A stretch of DNA of 64,000 nt from Pseudaquidulcibacter sp041917055 (GTDB taxonomy: Bacteria > Pseudomonadota > Alphaproteobacteria > Caulobacterales > Aquidulcibacteraceae), in the NCBI GenBank assembly GCA_041917055.1, contig JAYRYJ010000011.1, forward strand, positions 1 to 64,000, in the 5' to 3' direction. Shown here one piece after another: positions 8,653 to 16,376 of this stretch (position 1 is the first letter of the stretch; each line of letters opens with the position of its first letter). The notes under the pieces are model-generated. The model searched no databases. It was not told where the DNA came from and saw only the letters and a list, made by a program, of their open reading frames with translations. The position numbers were made by a program, and so were the translations under genes.

Positions 8653-8683
8653 AAAATGTCGATATTATTTACATTGACATTTT
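8636..8683 (+). promoter_or_regulatory. Putative operator/promoter of the aldolase-hydrolase operon
   Basis: Two signals are adjacent. AAATCTCGAAAATTT (8636-8650) resembles, in reverse, the motif upstream of the dmp operon. A perfect 8-bp inverted repeat with 15-nt spacing, AAAATGTC (8653-8660) and GACATTTT (8676-8683), lies 38 nt before the start codon. This is a likely binding site for a dimeric repressor or activator. The regulator is not identified; the GntR protein at 3337-4056 is the nearest candidate. Confidence 0.5.
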
Positions 8684-8721
8684 GAGAGACAGTCAAGAGT
8701 CGGGCGTTTGAAAACTATATT

Positions 8722-9507
8722 ATGAAAAATCTATTCAAAAAGAAAATTCAAAATTCGGTTAATTACGGCCTTTGGCTTGCGCTTGCGGATCAATATAGTG
8801 CGGAAATTTCGGCCGGTGCCGGGTTTGATTTCCTATTACTCGATGGTGAACATTCACCGATTGATTTACGCACTATTCTTGGTCAGTTACAGGCCATTGC
8901 CGCTTATGAAATTGCCCCGATTGTTAGGCCGCCAACTGATGATGCGGTTTTGATAAAGCAATTATTGGATATTGGTGCGAATAACCTTTTGATTCCCATG
9001 GTTGATAACGCCGAACAGGCGCGGTGCATTGTGGCATCGACGCGCTATCCGCCACAAGGTTTTCGCGGTGTTGGTGCCGGTATTGCGCGCGCCGCAAAAT
9101 GGGGTTCGGATATTGAGTATCTTAAGACTGCAAATCAAAATATTTGCCTTATTTTGCAAATTGAAAGCCTTGAGGGCCTTAGAAACCTTGATGAAATTGC
9201 AGGTATCGACGGCGTTGATGGCATTTTTTTTGGCGCGGTCGATCTTTCGGCCTCAATGGGTCTTTTGGGGCAGCCAAACCATGAAAGCGTCAAATCCGCC
9301 ATAAAAGACGGTATAATTAGGGTCAAATCAAAGGGAAAATTCGCGGGCTTTCTATCCGCCGATATTGAAATCAGCAAAGAATATATTGGCGCAGGGGCAA
9401 ATTTTGCGGCAATTGGGGTTGATACTTTGCTTTTGTCAAATGCGGCACGCAATCTTTCCAATATTTTCAAAAACCCGAATACAGAATTTAAAGGAGGGGC
9501 ATATTAA
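8722..9507 (+). CDS. HpcH/HpaI-family aldolase
   Basis: A 261-aa metal-dependent class II aldolase of the HpaI/GarL family, which cleaves 4-hydroxy-2-oxo acids to pyruvate plus an aldehyde. Family blocks are FLLLDGEHSP (near residue 37), the metal-binding Glu in QIESLEGLRNL and the metal-binding Asp in FFGAVDLSASMG. It overlaps the following C-C hydrolase by 1 nt (TAATG, with AAGGAGGGG before it), so they form an operon. In a meta-cleavage pathway the hydrolase product would be hydrated to 4-hydroxy-2-oxovalerate, which this enzyme could split, replacing a DmpG-type aldolase. The pathway assignment is inference. Confidence 0.88.
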   Translation: MKNLFKKKIQNSVNYGLWLALADQYSAEISAGAGFDFLLLDGEHSPIDLRTILGQLQAIAAYEIAPIVRPPTDDAVLIKQLLDIGANNLLIPMVDNAEQARCIVASTRYPPQGFRGVGAGIARAAKWGSDIEYLKTANQNICLILQIESLEGLRNLDEIAGIDGVDGIFFGAVDLSASMGLLGQPNHESVKSAIKDGIIRVKSKGKFAGFLSADIEISKEYIGAGANFAAIGVDTLLLSNAARNLSNIFKNPNTEFKGGAY

Positions 9508-10328
9508 TGAGCAATTCACCCGAAATCGGTCAAAAAATTATCACACCAAACCACGAAAACAACGTCCTTATTTCGGGCAATGGTGAGGCAATTGTCTTTA
9601 TTCATGGTTCGGGCCCCGGGGTTTCGGCCTTTGCCAATTGGCGCTTGGTAATTCCGAAATTAGAAACTCAATTCAAAATTATCGCCCCTGATATGGCGGG
9701 TTTCGGCTTTACTACGCGCAAGGAGAATGAGGTCTATAATAAAGAAAATTGGACCAATCAGATTGTTGAAATCCTTGACGAATTGGGAATTGAAAGTGCG
9801 AATTTCGTTGGCAATTCTTTTGGTGGCGCAATGGCACTTTCAATGGCGATTAATCACCCGAAACGTGTGAAAAAAATGGTGCTTATGGGGGCGGTTGGCG
9901 TTGATTTCACGATTACCAAAGGACTTGACGAAGTTTGGGGCTATCAACCATCAATCGAAAATATGCGCCATTTATTGGATTTGTTTGCTTATAATCGCAA
10001 TCTTGTGAATGACGAATTGGCGCGCCTTAGGTATGAGGCATCAATCCGCCCAGGTTTTCAGGAAAGTTTCGCGGCAATGTTCCCGGCACCGCGCCAAAGA
10101 TGGGTCGATGCTTTGGCATTTCCTGATGATGAAATCAAAGCGATTGAGACCGAAACCCTTATTATTCATGGTCGCGACGACTTAATCATACCGCTTGAAA
10201 ACTCAAAAAAATTGAACCAATTAATCCCAAATTCGCAATTACACGTTTTTGGTCAATGCGGACACTGGACCCAAATAGAAAAGTCGGATGAGTTTAGTTT
10301 GCTATTGAAGAATTTTTTTGAAAAATAG
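9507..10328 (+). CDS. Alpha/beta hydrolase, 2-hydroxymuconate semialdehyde hydrolase-like (DmpD/TodF type)
   Basis: A 273-aa alpha/beta hydrolase resembling meta-cleavage-product C-C hydrolases (DmpD, XylF, TodF, BphD). Oxyanion region FIHGSGPGVSAFANW (about residues 31-45) is diagnostic of this group. Nucleophile Ser is in GNSFGG (about residue 109), the acid in IIHGRDDLIIP and the His in FGQCGHWTQIEK. It would hydrolyse 2-hydroxymuconic semialdehyde or ring-cleaved alkylcatechol to 2-hydroxypenta-2,4-dienoate. Translationally coupled to the aldolase. The ring-cleavage dioxygenase and the hydratase are not in this window. Confidence 0.88.
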   Translation: MSNSPEIGQKIITPNHENNVLISGNGEAIVFIHGSGPGVSAFANWRLVIPKLETQFKIIAPDMAGFGFTTRKENEVYNKENWTNQIVEILDELGIESANFVGNSFGGAMALSMAINHPKRVKKMVLMGAVGVDFTITKGLDEVWGYQPSIENMRHLLDLFAYNRNLVNDELARLRYEASIRPGFQESFAAMFPAPRQRWVDALAFPDDEIKAIETETLIIHGRDDLIIPLENSKKLNQLIPNSQLHVFGQCGHWTQIEKSDEFSLLLKNFFEK

Positions 10329-10347
10329 GAAATATTTTAGGCTCTAA

Positions 10348-10405
10348 TCTCTCCCCGCTCGCGGGGAGGGGGGGCCGCGCAAAGCGCGGTGGGTGGGGTG
10401 CGTGA
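10348..10405. repeat. GC-rich palindromic repeat, half copy
   Basis: A short GC-rich element beginning CTCCCCGCTCGCGGGGAG and ending GCGGTGGGTGGGGTGCGT. It matches the left arm of the inverted pair at 14430-14571, including the GGTGGGTGGGGTGCGT block. It sits in the convergent gap after the hydrolase gene. REP-like intergenic repeat; no coding potential. Confidence 0.75.
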
Positions 10406-10408
10406 GTA

Positions 10409-10861
10409 TCAGACCTTAATCACAATCCTATCATAAATTTCCGCGCCAATACTGGCGGGAACAATTGTGCCGCTATTGCGGGGTGTCCAGTATTTTTGCG
10501 GATATTGGTCACGCAGGATTTCTAAATTTATGAATGGTTCGAAATCAAGTGCGAGAAACTTTATTTCGGTTGAGCGGGTTTGCCGCCCGTTTTCAAGTTT
10601 CTCATAATCCCAATGAAGGCGCATTTGCGGCTTTGAAACTATTGCTCCCGCGCCACAAATCCCCTTTTTATAGACAGGCATTGAACCGAGTTTCAAAAAT
10701 AAAAACCGATCCCCAATTTCAATATCTTTGCGCGGACCACAGGTCCAATCGGTAACATAATCCTCGCCGCGATTAATAATATCAATCGCCTCCCCCATAT
10801 CCGCCCAATGCCACACGGACGGATTCCAAAGATATAGGAAATATTTGGGTGGGGTGGACAT
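10409..10861 (-). CDS. EVE (PUA-like) domain protein
   Basis: A 150-aa protein (start at 10861, MSTPPKYFLYLWNP; an in-frame ATG 24 nt upstream is possible). The beginning YFLYLWNPSVWHW, the central GDRFLFLKLG and GICGAGAIVSKP strands, and the small all-domain size resemble EVE-domain proteins of the PUA superfamily. EVE domains bind modified bases and are found alone and in modification-dependent restriction systems. Stand-alone here; a nucleic-acid-binding role is inferred from the family only. Confidence 0.65.
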   Translation of the reverse strand: MSTPPKYFLYLWNPSVWHWADMGEAIDIINRGEDYVTDWTCGPRKDIEIGDRFLFLKLGSMPVYKKGICGAGAIVSKPQMRLHWDYEKLENGRQTRSTEIKFLALDFEPFINLEILRDQYPQKYWTPRNSGTIVPASIGAEIYDRIVIKV

Positions 10862-10957
10862 GGTATTAAGATATGAAAAACCCAAATAAGTGGCAAGGGT
10901 CGGCCTTTTATTTTAGCCTAAATCATGATTATTAATCTCACAACCCAAAGGAGCGAC

Positions 10958-11128
10958 ATGATCCATAAGGTAAAAATCGAAGAATATGACGAAAATAATT
11001 GTTTCATCGCCATTCCAGACGAAATTATGAAAGCCAATAAATGGCGAGTTGGGACTAAACTTGAATATGAAGAAGTTGATGGTGGGATAAGGGTGTGGAA
11101 ATCGCCCCGCGTAGCGAAGGCAAAATGA
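10958..11128 (+). CDS. Small AbrB/MazE-like protein
   Basis: A 56-aa protein starting MIHKVKIEEYDENNCF. The ATG at 10958 has AAAGGAG at ideal spacing, whereas the upstream in-frame ATG at 10925 has none. The core (FIAIPDEIMKANKWRVGTKLEYEEVDGGIRVWK) resembles the swapped-hairpin AbrB/SpoVT fold of MazE/VapB antitoxins: a P-x-E/I segment, then a K-W-x2-G turn and a terminal strand. It is followed after 3 nt by a 28-codon frame; a toxin gene is not apparent. Confidence 0.65.
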   Translation: MIHKVKIEEYDENNCFIAIPDEIMKANKWRVGTKLEYEEVDGGIRVWKSPRVAKAK

Positions 11129-11131
11129 GAT

Positions 11132-11218
11132 ATGAAGAATGTTTTAGTGCCACATGAACTAATGGCTGCACGTAACTCTGAAGAAGGCCTTGCGCATTGG
11201 TTGCGGGGGCAAAATTGA
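11132..11218 (+). CDS. Possible 28-aa small protein between AbrB-like and TRIC genes
   Basis: Short frame beginning MKNVLVPHELMAARNSEEGL and ending WLRGQN, 3 nt after the AbrB-like gene. Its stop overlaps the probable TTG start of the TRIC gene (TTGA, 11215-11218), an arrangement typical of translational coupling. It could be the partner or a degenerate toxin remnant of the AbrB-like gene, or simply chance. Not recognised. Confidence 0.3.
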   Translation: MKNVLVPHELMAARNSEEGLAHWLRGQN

Positions 11219-11832
11219 GCGAATTATCAGAAATTTTCTTTATTCTTGATCTTGCGGGCACATTTGTTTTCGCCCTAACCGGTGCTTTGGTTGCGGCACG
11301 AAAAAAGCATGACATAATCGCCTTTGCTTTCTTTGCGGTGGCAACGGGTGTTGGCGGCGGCACAATTCGTGATTTATTGCTTGATGTACCGATTTTTTGG
11401 CTCAAACAAACCGCCTATATTTGGACATGCCTTTTGGCGGCAATGGTCGTTTGGGTTTTCGCAAATCACAAATTCAAATTCGATATTTTGAATTGGCTTG
11501 ATGCAATTGGCCTTGCGGCTTTTTCGGTTGTTGGCGCATCAAAAGCCCTTGGCATTGGCGTTTCGCCCTTAATCGCGGTTATGATGGGGGTAATTACGTG
11601 TGTTTTCGGCGGCATTTTGCGCGATGTTTTGGCAAACCAAGAGAATATGCTTCTAAGGCGCGAAATATACATTTCAGCGGCAGTTTTGGGTTCGGGTGTG
11701 TTTGTTATTTTAATTGAATTCGGCCTCAATTTTTGGCTTTGCGCAATTATCGCAGTGCTCTGTGCCTTTATCTTGCGGGCGGGCGCAATGGTTTATGGTT
11801 GGAAATTACCGGGGTTTGGGAAAGTGGATTAG
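11215..11832 (+). CDS. Trimeric intracellular cation (TRIC) channel family membrane protein (YicG/UPF0126)
   Basis: An integral membrane protein of about 205 aa with the duplicated three-helix TRIC/UPF0126 fold. Two copies of the glycine-rich motif are visible: GVGGGTIRDLLLD in the first half and GVITCVFGGILRDVLA in the second, each within hydrophobic helices. Bacterial members are putative K+ or small-solute channels or transporters; substrate unknown. Start probably the TTG at 11215 (LSELSEIFFILD); an in-frame TTG at 11197 is an alternative. Convergent with the following HTH gene with a 4-nt overlap. Confidence 0.85.
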   Translation: MSELSEIFFILDLAGTFVFALTGALVAARKKHDIIAFAFFAVATGVGGGTIRDLLLDVPIFWLKQTAYIWTCLLAAMVVWVFANHKFKFDILNWLDAIGLAAFSVVGASKALGIGVSPLIAVMMGVITCVFGGILRDVLANQENMLLRREIYISAAVLGSGVFVILIEFGLNFWLCAIIAVLCAFILRAGAMVYGWKLPGFGKVD

Positions 11833-12143
11833 GCGGCTTTCAAACTTTCAAGAACGAATTCGGGCGACTTTTCGATAAGTTTTAAAAGAATGCGCGCGCT
11901 TTTTTCGGGACGGCGTTGCTTTTGTTCCCAATCCTCGATCGTGCGTTTTGAAAAGCCAAAGGTTTCGGCAAACTTGGCTTGCGACATTGAAAGTTTGGCA
12001 CGAATTTCTTTAATATCAACCTCTTCCGGAATATGAACACGATATTTTGAATTATCGGCAACACCCTTGTCAAAATCCACCGCCTCTTGCATAGATTGCA
12101 AAAGAAGCGCGGCATTTTTCTTTGAGATATATTTTTTGGTCAT
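11829..12143 (-). CDS. HTH (XRE-type) DNA-binding protein, antitoxin-like
   Basis: A 104-aa protein starting MTKKYISKKNAALLLQ at 12143; a longer open frame upstream lacks a start signal and overlaps the next gene. The C-terminal half is an XRE helix-turn-helix (IKEIRAKLSMSQAKFAETFG, then FSKRTIEDWEQKQRRPEKSA), the layout of HigA/NadS-type antitoxins. These normally sit immediately downstream of a RelE-like toxin, but the 94 bp upstream here hold no complete toxin gene. It could be an orphan antitoxin or a stand-alone regulator. Confidence 0.8.
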   Translation of the reverse strand: MTKKYISKKNAALLLQSMQEAVDFDKGVADNSKYRVHIPEEVDIKEIRAKLSMSQAKFAETFGFSKRTIEDWEQKQRRPEKSARILLKLIEKSPEFVLESLKAA

Positions 12144-12237
12144 TTTAAGCCTTCTGCTGCTTCCAAAATCTATTCGGACACGTCTTTTATTTACGACCAA
12201 TAATTGAAATGCAGCGCTTTGAATTTTGATTTGCCAT

Positions 12238-13041
12238 CTATATGTGATCAATACAGCTCCAGTCCATTTTTGTAGTATTCTTTTCTATGTATCTAGCAAC
12301 TTCAATAACAGGTGCGACCCATAAGCCATTTTTAGAATCAGATGCAACTTTATCTAGAAACTTAATAAATTCATTATAATGCGTTGGCATTATACCTATA
12401 TTTACATCTTTAACTATATCGTGAAATCTAATAATCGCCCATCCATTTATACCCTCAGCCTCATTGAGAATTTCAGCGGCTCGATCGTAATTTTGGACGG
12501 CTTCGCCAGACAAGTGGAAACGATTTTTTTGAACTTCATTTGGCAAATTAATGCCTGGACTCCCAGTAGAAGCGAAAGGCACCACTTCGCTTAACAAGCT
12601 TGCAAACTCGTACATTCCAACAACTTTTTGTTGTCTCTGGCTTGGGGTAAGTTGTTCAGTAGGCAAGTTCAAAATCGGTGTCACGATCGTCTCTGGCCCT
12701 ATAATAAATTGACCGCCAGGATGGGTAAAAGTATGATCCTGCTGGCCTATATTTTGTAAAATCCATTGTTCCGACTGACTAATTTCATTAGCAGCAGACT
12801 GCCAAGTGTCGTAAAAGTAGCTGTGAGTCATAGTGTGATTGCCAATTTCATTTCCAGCATCTTTAGCTTTTTTCCATGTTTCCACGTTGGCATTGGCAGT
12901 TTTCCAGCCTGTATATATGAAATAAGAACCCGTTAAACCTCTATTCTGCATCTCGTTAAAAGCAACTTCAGCTTGAGTCTGCGAGCCATCGTCAAAAGTA
13001 ATGCTAAGAGCATATTTTTTATTATTGGGCCACTCAAACAT
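12238..13041 (-). CDS. Polysaccharide deacetylase (NodB-homology) family protein
   Basis: A 267-aa carbohydrate esterase 4-type protein. The NodB motifs are clear: ALSITFDDG near residue 11 (catalytic Asp pair) and the metal-binding HTMTH near residue 73. A later HPGG (THPGGQF) and a RFHDIV segment correspond to the C-terminal motifs. No signal peptide, which is unusual for wall or capsule deacetylases and suggests a cytoplasmic or precursor-directed role. Codon use and base composition look more AT-rich than the flanking serC and TRIC genes, hinting at horizontal acquisition. Confidence 0.85.
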   Translation of the reverse strand: MFEWPNNKKYALSITFDDGSQTQAEVAFNEMQNRGLTGSYFIYTGWKTANANVETWKKAKDAGNEIGNHTMTHSYFYDTWQSAANEISQSEQWILQNIGQQDHTFTHPGGQFIIGPETIVTPILNLPTEQLTPSQRQQKVVGMYEFASLLSEVVPFASTGSPGINLPNEVQKNRFHLSGEAVQNYDRAAEILNEAEGINGWAIIRFHDIVKDVNIGIMPTHYNEFIKFLDKVASDSKNGLWVAPVIEVARYIEKNTTKMDWSCIDHI

Positions 13042-13162
13042 ATCAACCTCCTTTTAGATTCTTATCGTCTACTGATAAGGCTTGGAAAAAATAGCACAAA
13101 AGGTTGTACTCAGCAATTAAATATCAAAAAAAGGGATTTGCATTTCACTTTTCGTCTGCTAT

Positions 13163-13212
13163 ACGCGCCATGGGCCACCCTTTCCCACCGAAGGGCGCTC
13201 ATCTGTGAGGAT
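13163..13212 (+). ncRNA. Candidate serC leader RNA motif
   Basis: Immediately upstream of serC, the sequence CGCCATGGGCCACCC, a loop, then GAAGGGCGCTC runs into the ribosome-binding site. It can form a stem (CCCTT/AAGGG) closed by GGGC/GCTC pairing, with the last helix abutting GTGAGGA. Position and conserved strings agree with the alphaproteobacterial serC leader described computationally upstream of serC-serA operons (from memory; not searched here). It would control translation of serC. Confidence 0.6.
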
Positions 13213-13219
13213 GATTTAC

Positions 13220-14428
13220 ATGACTAATGACAATGCCGCCAATTTTGGCGTGAATGCTGTCGCGCTGGCTGAAATTGCGCAACCTTCTACCAAACCTGCT
13301 GATATTCGCTTTTCTTCTGGGCCAACCAAAAAACGCCCGGGCTGGAACGCGTCTGCGTTGCAAATTGAATGCCTTGGGCGTTCGCATCGTTCAAAATTGG
13401 GCAAAGGCCGTCTTGAACTTGCAATCAATCTAACCCGCGAGATTCTTGAAGTGCCCGCTGATTATCGTATCGGCATTGTTCCTGCGTCTGATACCGGCGC
13501 GGTTGAAATGGCGCTTTGGTCCATGCTTGGGCCGAAACCTGTTGCCCTTGTTGCCTTTGAATCATTTGGTGAAGAATGGGTAACCGACGTTGTTAAACAG
13601 CTTAAAGTGCCAAATGAATTGCACAAAGCGGGCTATGGTGATTTGCCGGATTTGGCTGCTGTGCCCACCAAAACCCATGACGTAATCTTTACTTGGAATG
13701 GCACTACTTCGGGCGTGAAAGTTCCAAATGCTGATTGGATTGCAGCCGACCGTGAAGGCTTAGTAATTTGCGACGCAACCTCGGCGGCATTCGCGCAAGA
13801 GCTTGATTATGCAAAATTGGACGTTGTAACCCTTTCTTGGCAAAAAGCCTTGGGCGGTGAGGGTGGTCATGGCATTTTGATCCTATCACCGCGCGCAGTT
13901 GAACGCCTTGAAACCTATTCCCCGCCTTGGCCTTTGCCAAAAATTTTCCGTATGACAAAAGGCGGCAAATTAATTGAGGGCATTTTTAAAGGCGAAACCA
14001 TCAATACGCCTTCAATGCTCGCGGTTGAAGACTATATTGACGCCTGCGTTTGGGCGAAATCCGTTGGCGGCCTTAAAGGTTTAAAAGCGCGCGCAGACAG
14101 CAATTTAGCGGCGATTGAGGCTTGGATTGCGAAAACAGATTGGGTCGCGAACCTTTCTGCGCGTGATGACACTAAATCAAACACATCCGTGTGCATCAAA
14201 GTGGTTGATACACGCGTAACTTCATTGCCACCGGAAGGCCAAGAGGCTTTCGCCAAAGCCTTGGCTTCAACACTTGAAAAAGCCGGTGCGGCTTTGGATG
14301 TCGGTGGTTATCGCGCCGCCCCTCCGGGCTTACGCATTTGGGCGGGTGCGACCGTTGAAACTTCGGATATTGAAGCCCTATTGCCATGGCTTGATTGGGC
14401 CTTCGCGACCGAGGTCGCGAAGATTTAA
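13220..14428 (+). CDS. serC: Phosphoserine aminotransferase
   Basis: A 402-aa PLP-dependent class V aminotransferase that converts 3-phosphohydroxypyruvate and glutamate to phosphoserine (serine and, by side activity, pyridoxine biosynthesis). Start at MTNDNAANFG (13220), downstream of GTGAGGA. An RFSSGPTKKRPGW start region and a PLP-Lys context LSWQKALGGEGGHG are visible. The length and sequence fit the alphaproteobacterial SerC subtype rather than the E. coli type. It is followed by serA in the same direction, separated by a 140-bp palindromic repeat. Confidence 0.93.
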   Translation: MTNDNAANFGVNAVALAEIAQPSTKPADIRFSSGPTKKRPGWNASALQIECLGRSHRSKLGKGRLELAINLTREILEVPADYRIGIVPASDTGAVEMALWSMLGPKPVALVAFESFGEEWVTDVVKQLKVPNELHKAGYGDLPDLAAVPTKTHDVIFTWNGTTSGVKVPNADWIAADREGLVICDATSAAFAQELDYAKLDVVTLSWQKALGGEGGHGILILSPRAVERLETYSPPWPLPKIFRMTKGGKLIEGIFKGETINTPSMLAVEDYIDACVWAKSVGGLKGLKARADSNLAAIEAWIAKTDWVANLSARDDTKSNTSVCIKVVDTRVTSLPPEGQEAFAKALASTLEKAGAALDVGGYRAAPPGLRIWAGATVETSDIEALLPWLDWAFATEVAKI

Positions 14429-14429
14429 C

Positions 14430-14571
14430 TAATCCCTCCCTGCAAAGCGGGGAGGGGGGACCGCGTGTAACGCGGTGGGTGGGGTGCGTAAGCCAAAAGC
14501 GTTCAGCGACACCCACCCCCTCCCCCGCGTTACACGCGGTCCCCCTCCCCCGCTTCGCAGGGGAGGATTAA
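14430..14571. repeat. Large GC-rich palindromic repeat (inverted pair) between serC and serA
   Basis: Left arm (CTAATCCCTCCCTGC...GCGGTGGGTGGGGTG) and right arm (CACCCACCCCCTCCCCCGCG...GGGGAGGATTAA) are near-perfect reverse complements around a short centre near 14492-14510. The transcript could fold into a long hairpin. The left arm also matches the half copy at 10348-10405. REP/BIME-like element; it may attenuate or stabilise serC mRNA relative to serA. Confidence 0.85.
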
Positions 14572-14605
14572 TTTACAAATTCCACTCAAAAAAGAGAAAA
14601 CCAAA

Positions 14606-16180
14606 ATGACTAAAGTTCTTATTTCAGATAAAATTTCACAAGCCGCAATTGATATTTTCACGCGTCGCAATGTTCCCGTAGATTATAAACCGGGCATGAG
14701 CAAAGAGGAATTAATCGCTTGTATCGGCGAATATTCCGGCCTTGCCATTCGTTCAAACACAAAGGTTGATGCTGATGTTTTGGCGGCGGCGACCAATTTA
14801 AAAGTCATTGGTCGCGCAGGGATTGGCGTTGATAATGTCAATATTCCAGAAGCAACCAAGCGCGGTGTTATCGTGATGAATACGCCTTTTGGCAATGCTA
14901 TCACGACCGCCGAACACGCAATCGCACTTTTGTTCGCAGCCGCACGCCAAATCGGTGCCGCCGATGTTTCGACCCAAGCAGGTAAATGGGAAAAGAACCG
15001 TTTCAATGGGGTTGAACTTTTCAACAAAACCCTTGGCCTAATCGGTTGCGGCAATATTGGTTCAATCGTCGCCGATCGCGCATTGGGTTTAAAAATGAAA
15101 GTGGTTGCCTATGACCCGTTTTTGACTCCTGAACGCGCAATTGAAATCGGTGTTGAGAAAGTGGAATTAGAAGAGCTTTTCGCGCGCGCCGATGCAATCA
15201 CATTGCACGTTCCATTGACCGATAAAACCCGTAATATTCTGAGCCGCGAAAACCTTGCAAAACTTAAAAAAGGTGTTTTGATTGTCAATTGCGCGCGTGG
15301 CGGTCTGGTCGATGAAGAAGCCCTTGCCGAAGGTTTGAAATCGGGTGCAATCGGCGGCGCGGCCTTTGACGTTTTTGTTACCGAACCCGCAAAGGAAAAT
15401 GTGCTTTTCGGTTGCCCGAACTTCACCGCAACCCCACATTTGGGTGCATCAACCACAGAGGCGCAAGAAAATGTCGCGCTTCAAGTTGCTGAACAAATCG
15501 CCGATTATTTGGTGACCGGTGCGGTAACAAACGCGCTAAACACACCATCAATCAGTGCCGAAGAAGCACCAAAACTAAAGCCGTGGGTCGCCTTAGCGGA
15601 TAAATTGGGCGCATTTGCGGGCCAAGTGATTGATGAAGAATTAGAAGCAGTCGAAATTGAATATGAAGGCACAGTCGCTTCATTAAATACCGCGCCTTTG
15701 GCATCTGCGGTTTTGGCGGGAATTTTGCGCCCTATCCTAAGCGAAATCAATTTGGTTTCAGCCCCTGCAATTCTTAAAGAGCGTGGCACACCATTCACTC
15801 AAGCGAAACGTGATGAAAGCCCGATTTATGACGGCCTTATTCGTGTGAAAATCAAAACCGAAAATAAATGGCGCACTATGGCCGGCACCTTAGTCGGTGG
15901 TCAGCCGAAAATCGTTGAAGTCAAAGCCATGGAATTAGAAGCACATTTCCACCCAATCATGCTATTCATCAATAATTCCGATAAGCCGGGCTTTATTGGT
16001 GCATTGGGCACAATGTTGGGCGAAGCAGGCATTAATATAGCGACATTCCATTTGGGTCGCGAAGGTGAAGGCCAAGATGCAATCGCACTTTTGGGCATCG
16101 ACGCCGATGTGCCAAATGAAATGTTAGCAAATCTAAAAGCCTTGCCGCAAGTTAGATATGCTAAGGTTTTGAAATTTTAA
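14606..16180 (+). CDS. serA: D-3-phosphoglycerate dehydrogenase
   Basis: A 524-aa NAD-dependent first enzyme of serine biosynthesis. It has the catalytic/NAD domain with the Rossmann motif GLIGCGNIGS (near residue 148), the Arg/Glu/His catalytic set (NCARGGLVDE and TPHLGASTTEAQ), an intervening ASB domain, and a C-terminal ACT domain (about residues 455-524, NSDKPGFIGALGTMLGEAGI) likely to bind serine for feedback control. This is the long form of about 525 aa. Downstream of serC, forming a serine-biosynthesis pair. Confidence 0.96.
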   Translation: MTKVLISDKISQAAIDIFTRRNVPVDYKPGMSKEELIACIGEYSGLAIRSNTKVDADVLAAATNLKVIGRAGIGVDNVNIPEATKRGVIVMNTPFGNAITTAEHAIALLFAAARQIGAADVSTQAGKWEKNRFNGVELFNKTLGLIGCGNIGSIVADRALGLKMKVVAYDPFLTPERAIEIGVEKVELEELFARADAITLHVPLTDKTRNILSRENLAKLKKGVLIVNCARGGLVDEEALAEGLKSGAIGGAAFDVFVTEPAKENVLFGCPNFTATPHLGASTTEAQENVALQVAEQIADYLVTGAVTNALNTPSISAEEAPKLKPWVALADKLGAFAGQVIDEELEAVEIEYEGTVASLNTAPLASAVLAGILRPILSEINLVSAPAILKERGTPFTQAKRDESPIYDGLIRVKIKTENKWRTMAGTLVGGQPKIVEVKAMELEAHFHPIMLFINNSDKPGFIGALGTMLGEAGINIATFHLGREGEGQDAIALLGIDADVPNEMLANLKALPQVRYAKVLKF

Positions 16181-16203
16181 TTTCAAATTTATCGAATTTT
16201 TTG

Positions 16204-16231
16204 GCGCGTTCGGTGTAAAAACCGGACGCGC
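16204..16231 (+). terminator. Hairpin downstream of serA
   Basis: An 11-bp stem (GCGCGTTCGGT / ACCGGACGCGC, one G-U) with a 6-nt loop lies 24 nt after the serA stop. There is no U-tract after it, so it is either a weak terminator or a 3'-end-stabilising structure. Confidence 0.45.
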
Positions 16232-16376
16232 TAAATCCATTCAATGACTGTTTTAGAGTGTCGAAAATAAGAATACAATAATTTGAGTTGGATAAATTAT
16301 CGTCAAAAGACGAGGATTTTGAAGACTTATGACTTATGTGATTCCCGCGCAATGGTGAATTACAACTGAAAACCTT

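Noticed and set aside
12144..12251. Upstream extension of the HTH gene as a RelE-type toxin remnant
   Set aside because: The translated strings in all three frames on the minus strand do not resemble a RelE/HigB C-terminus and contain stops.
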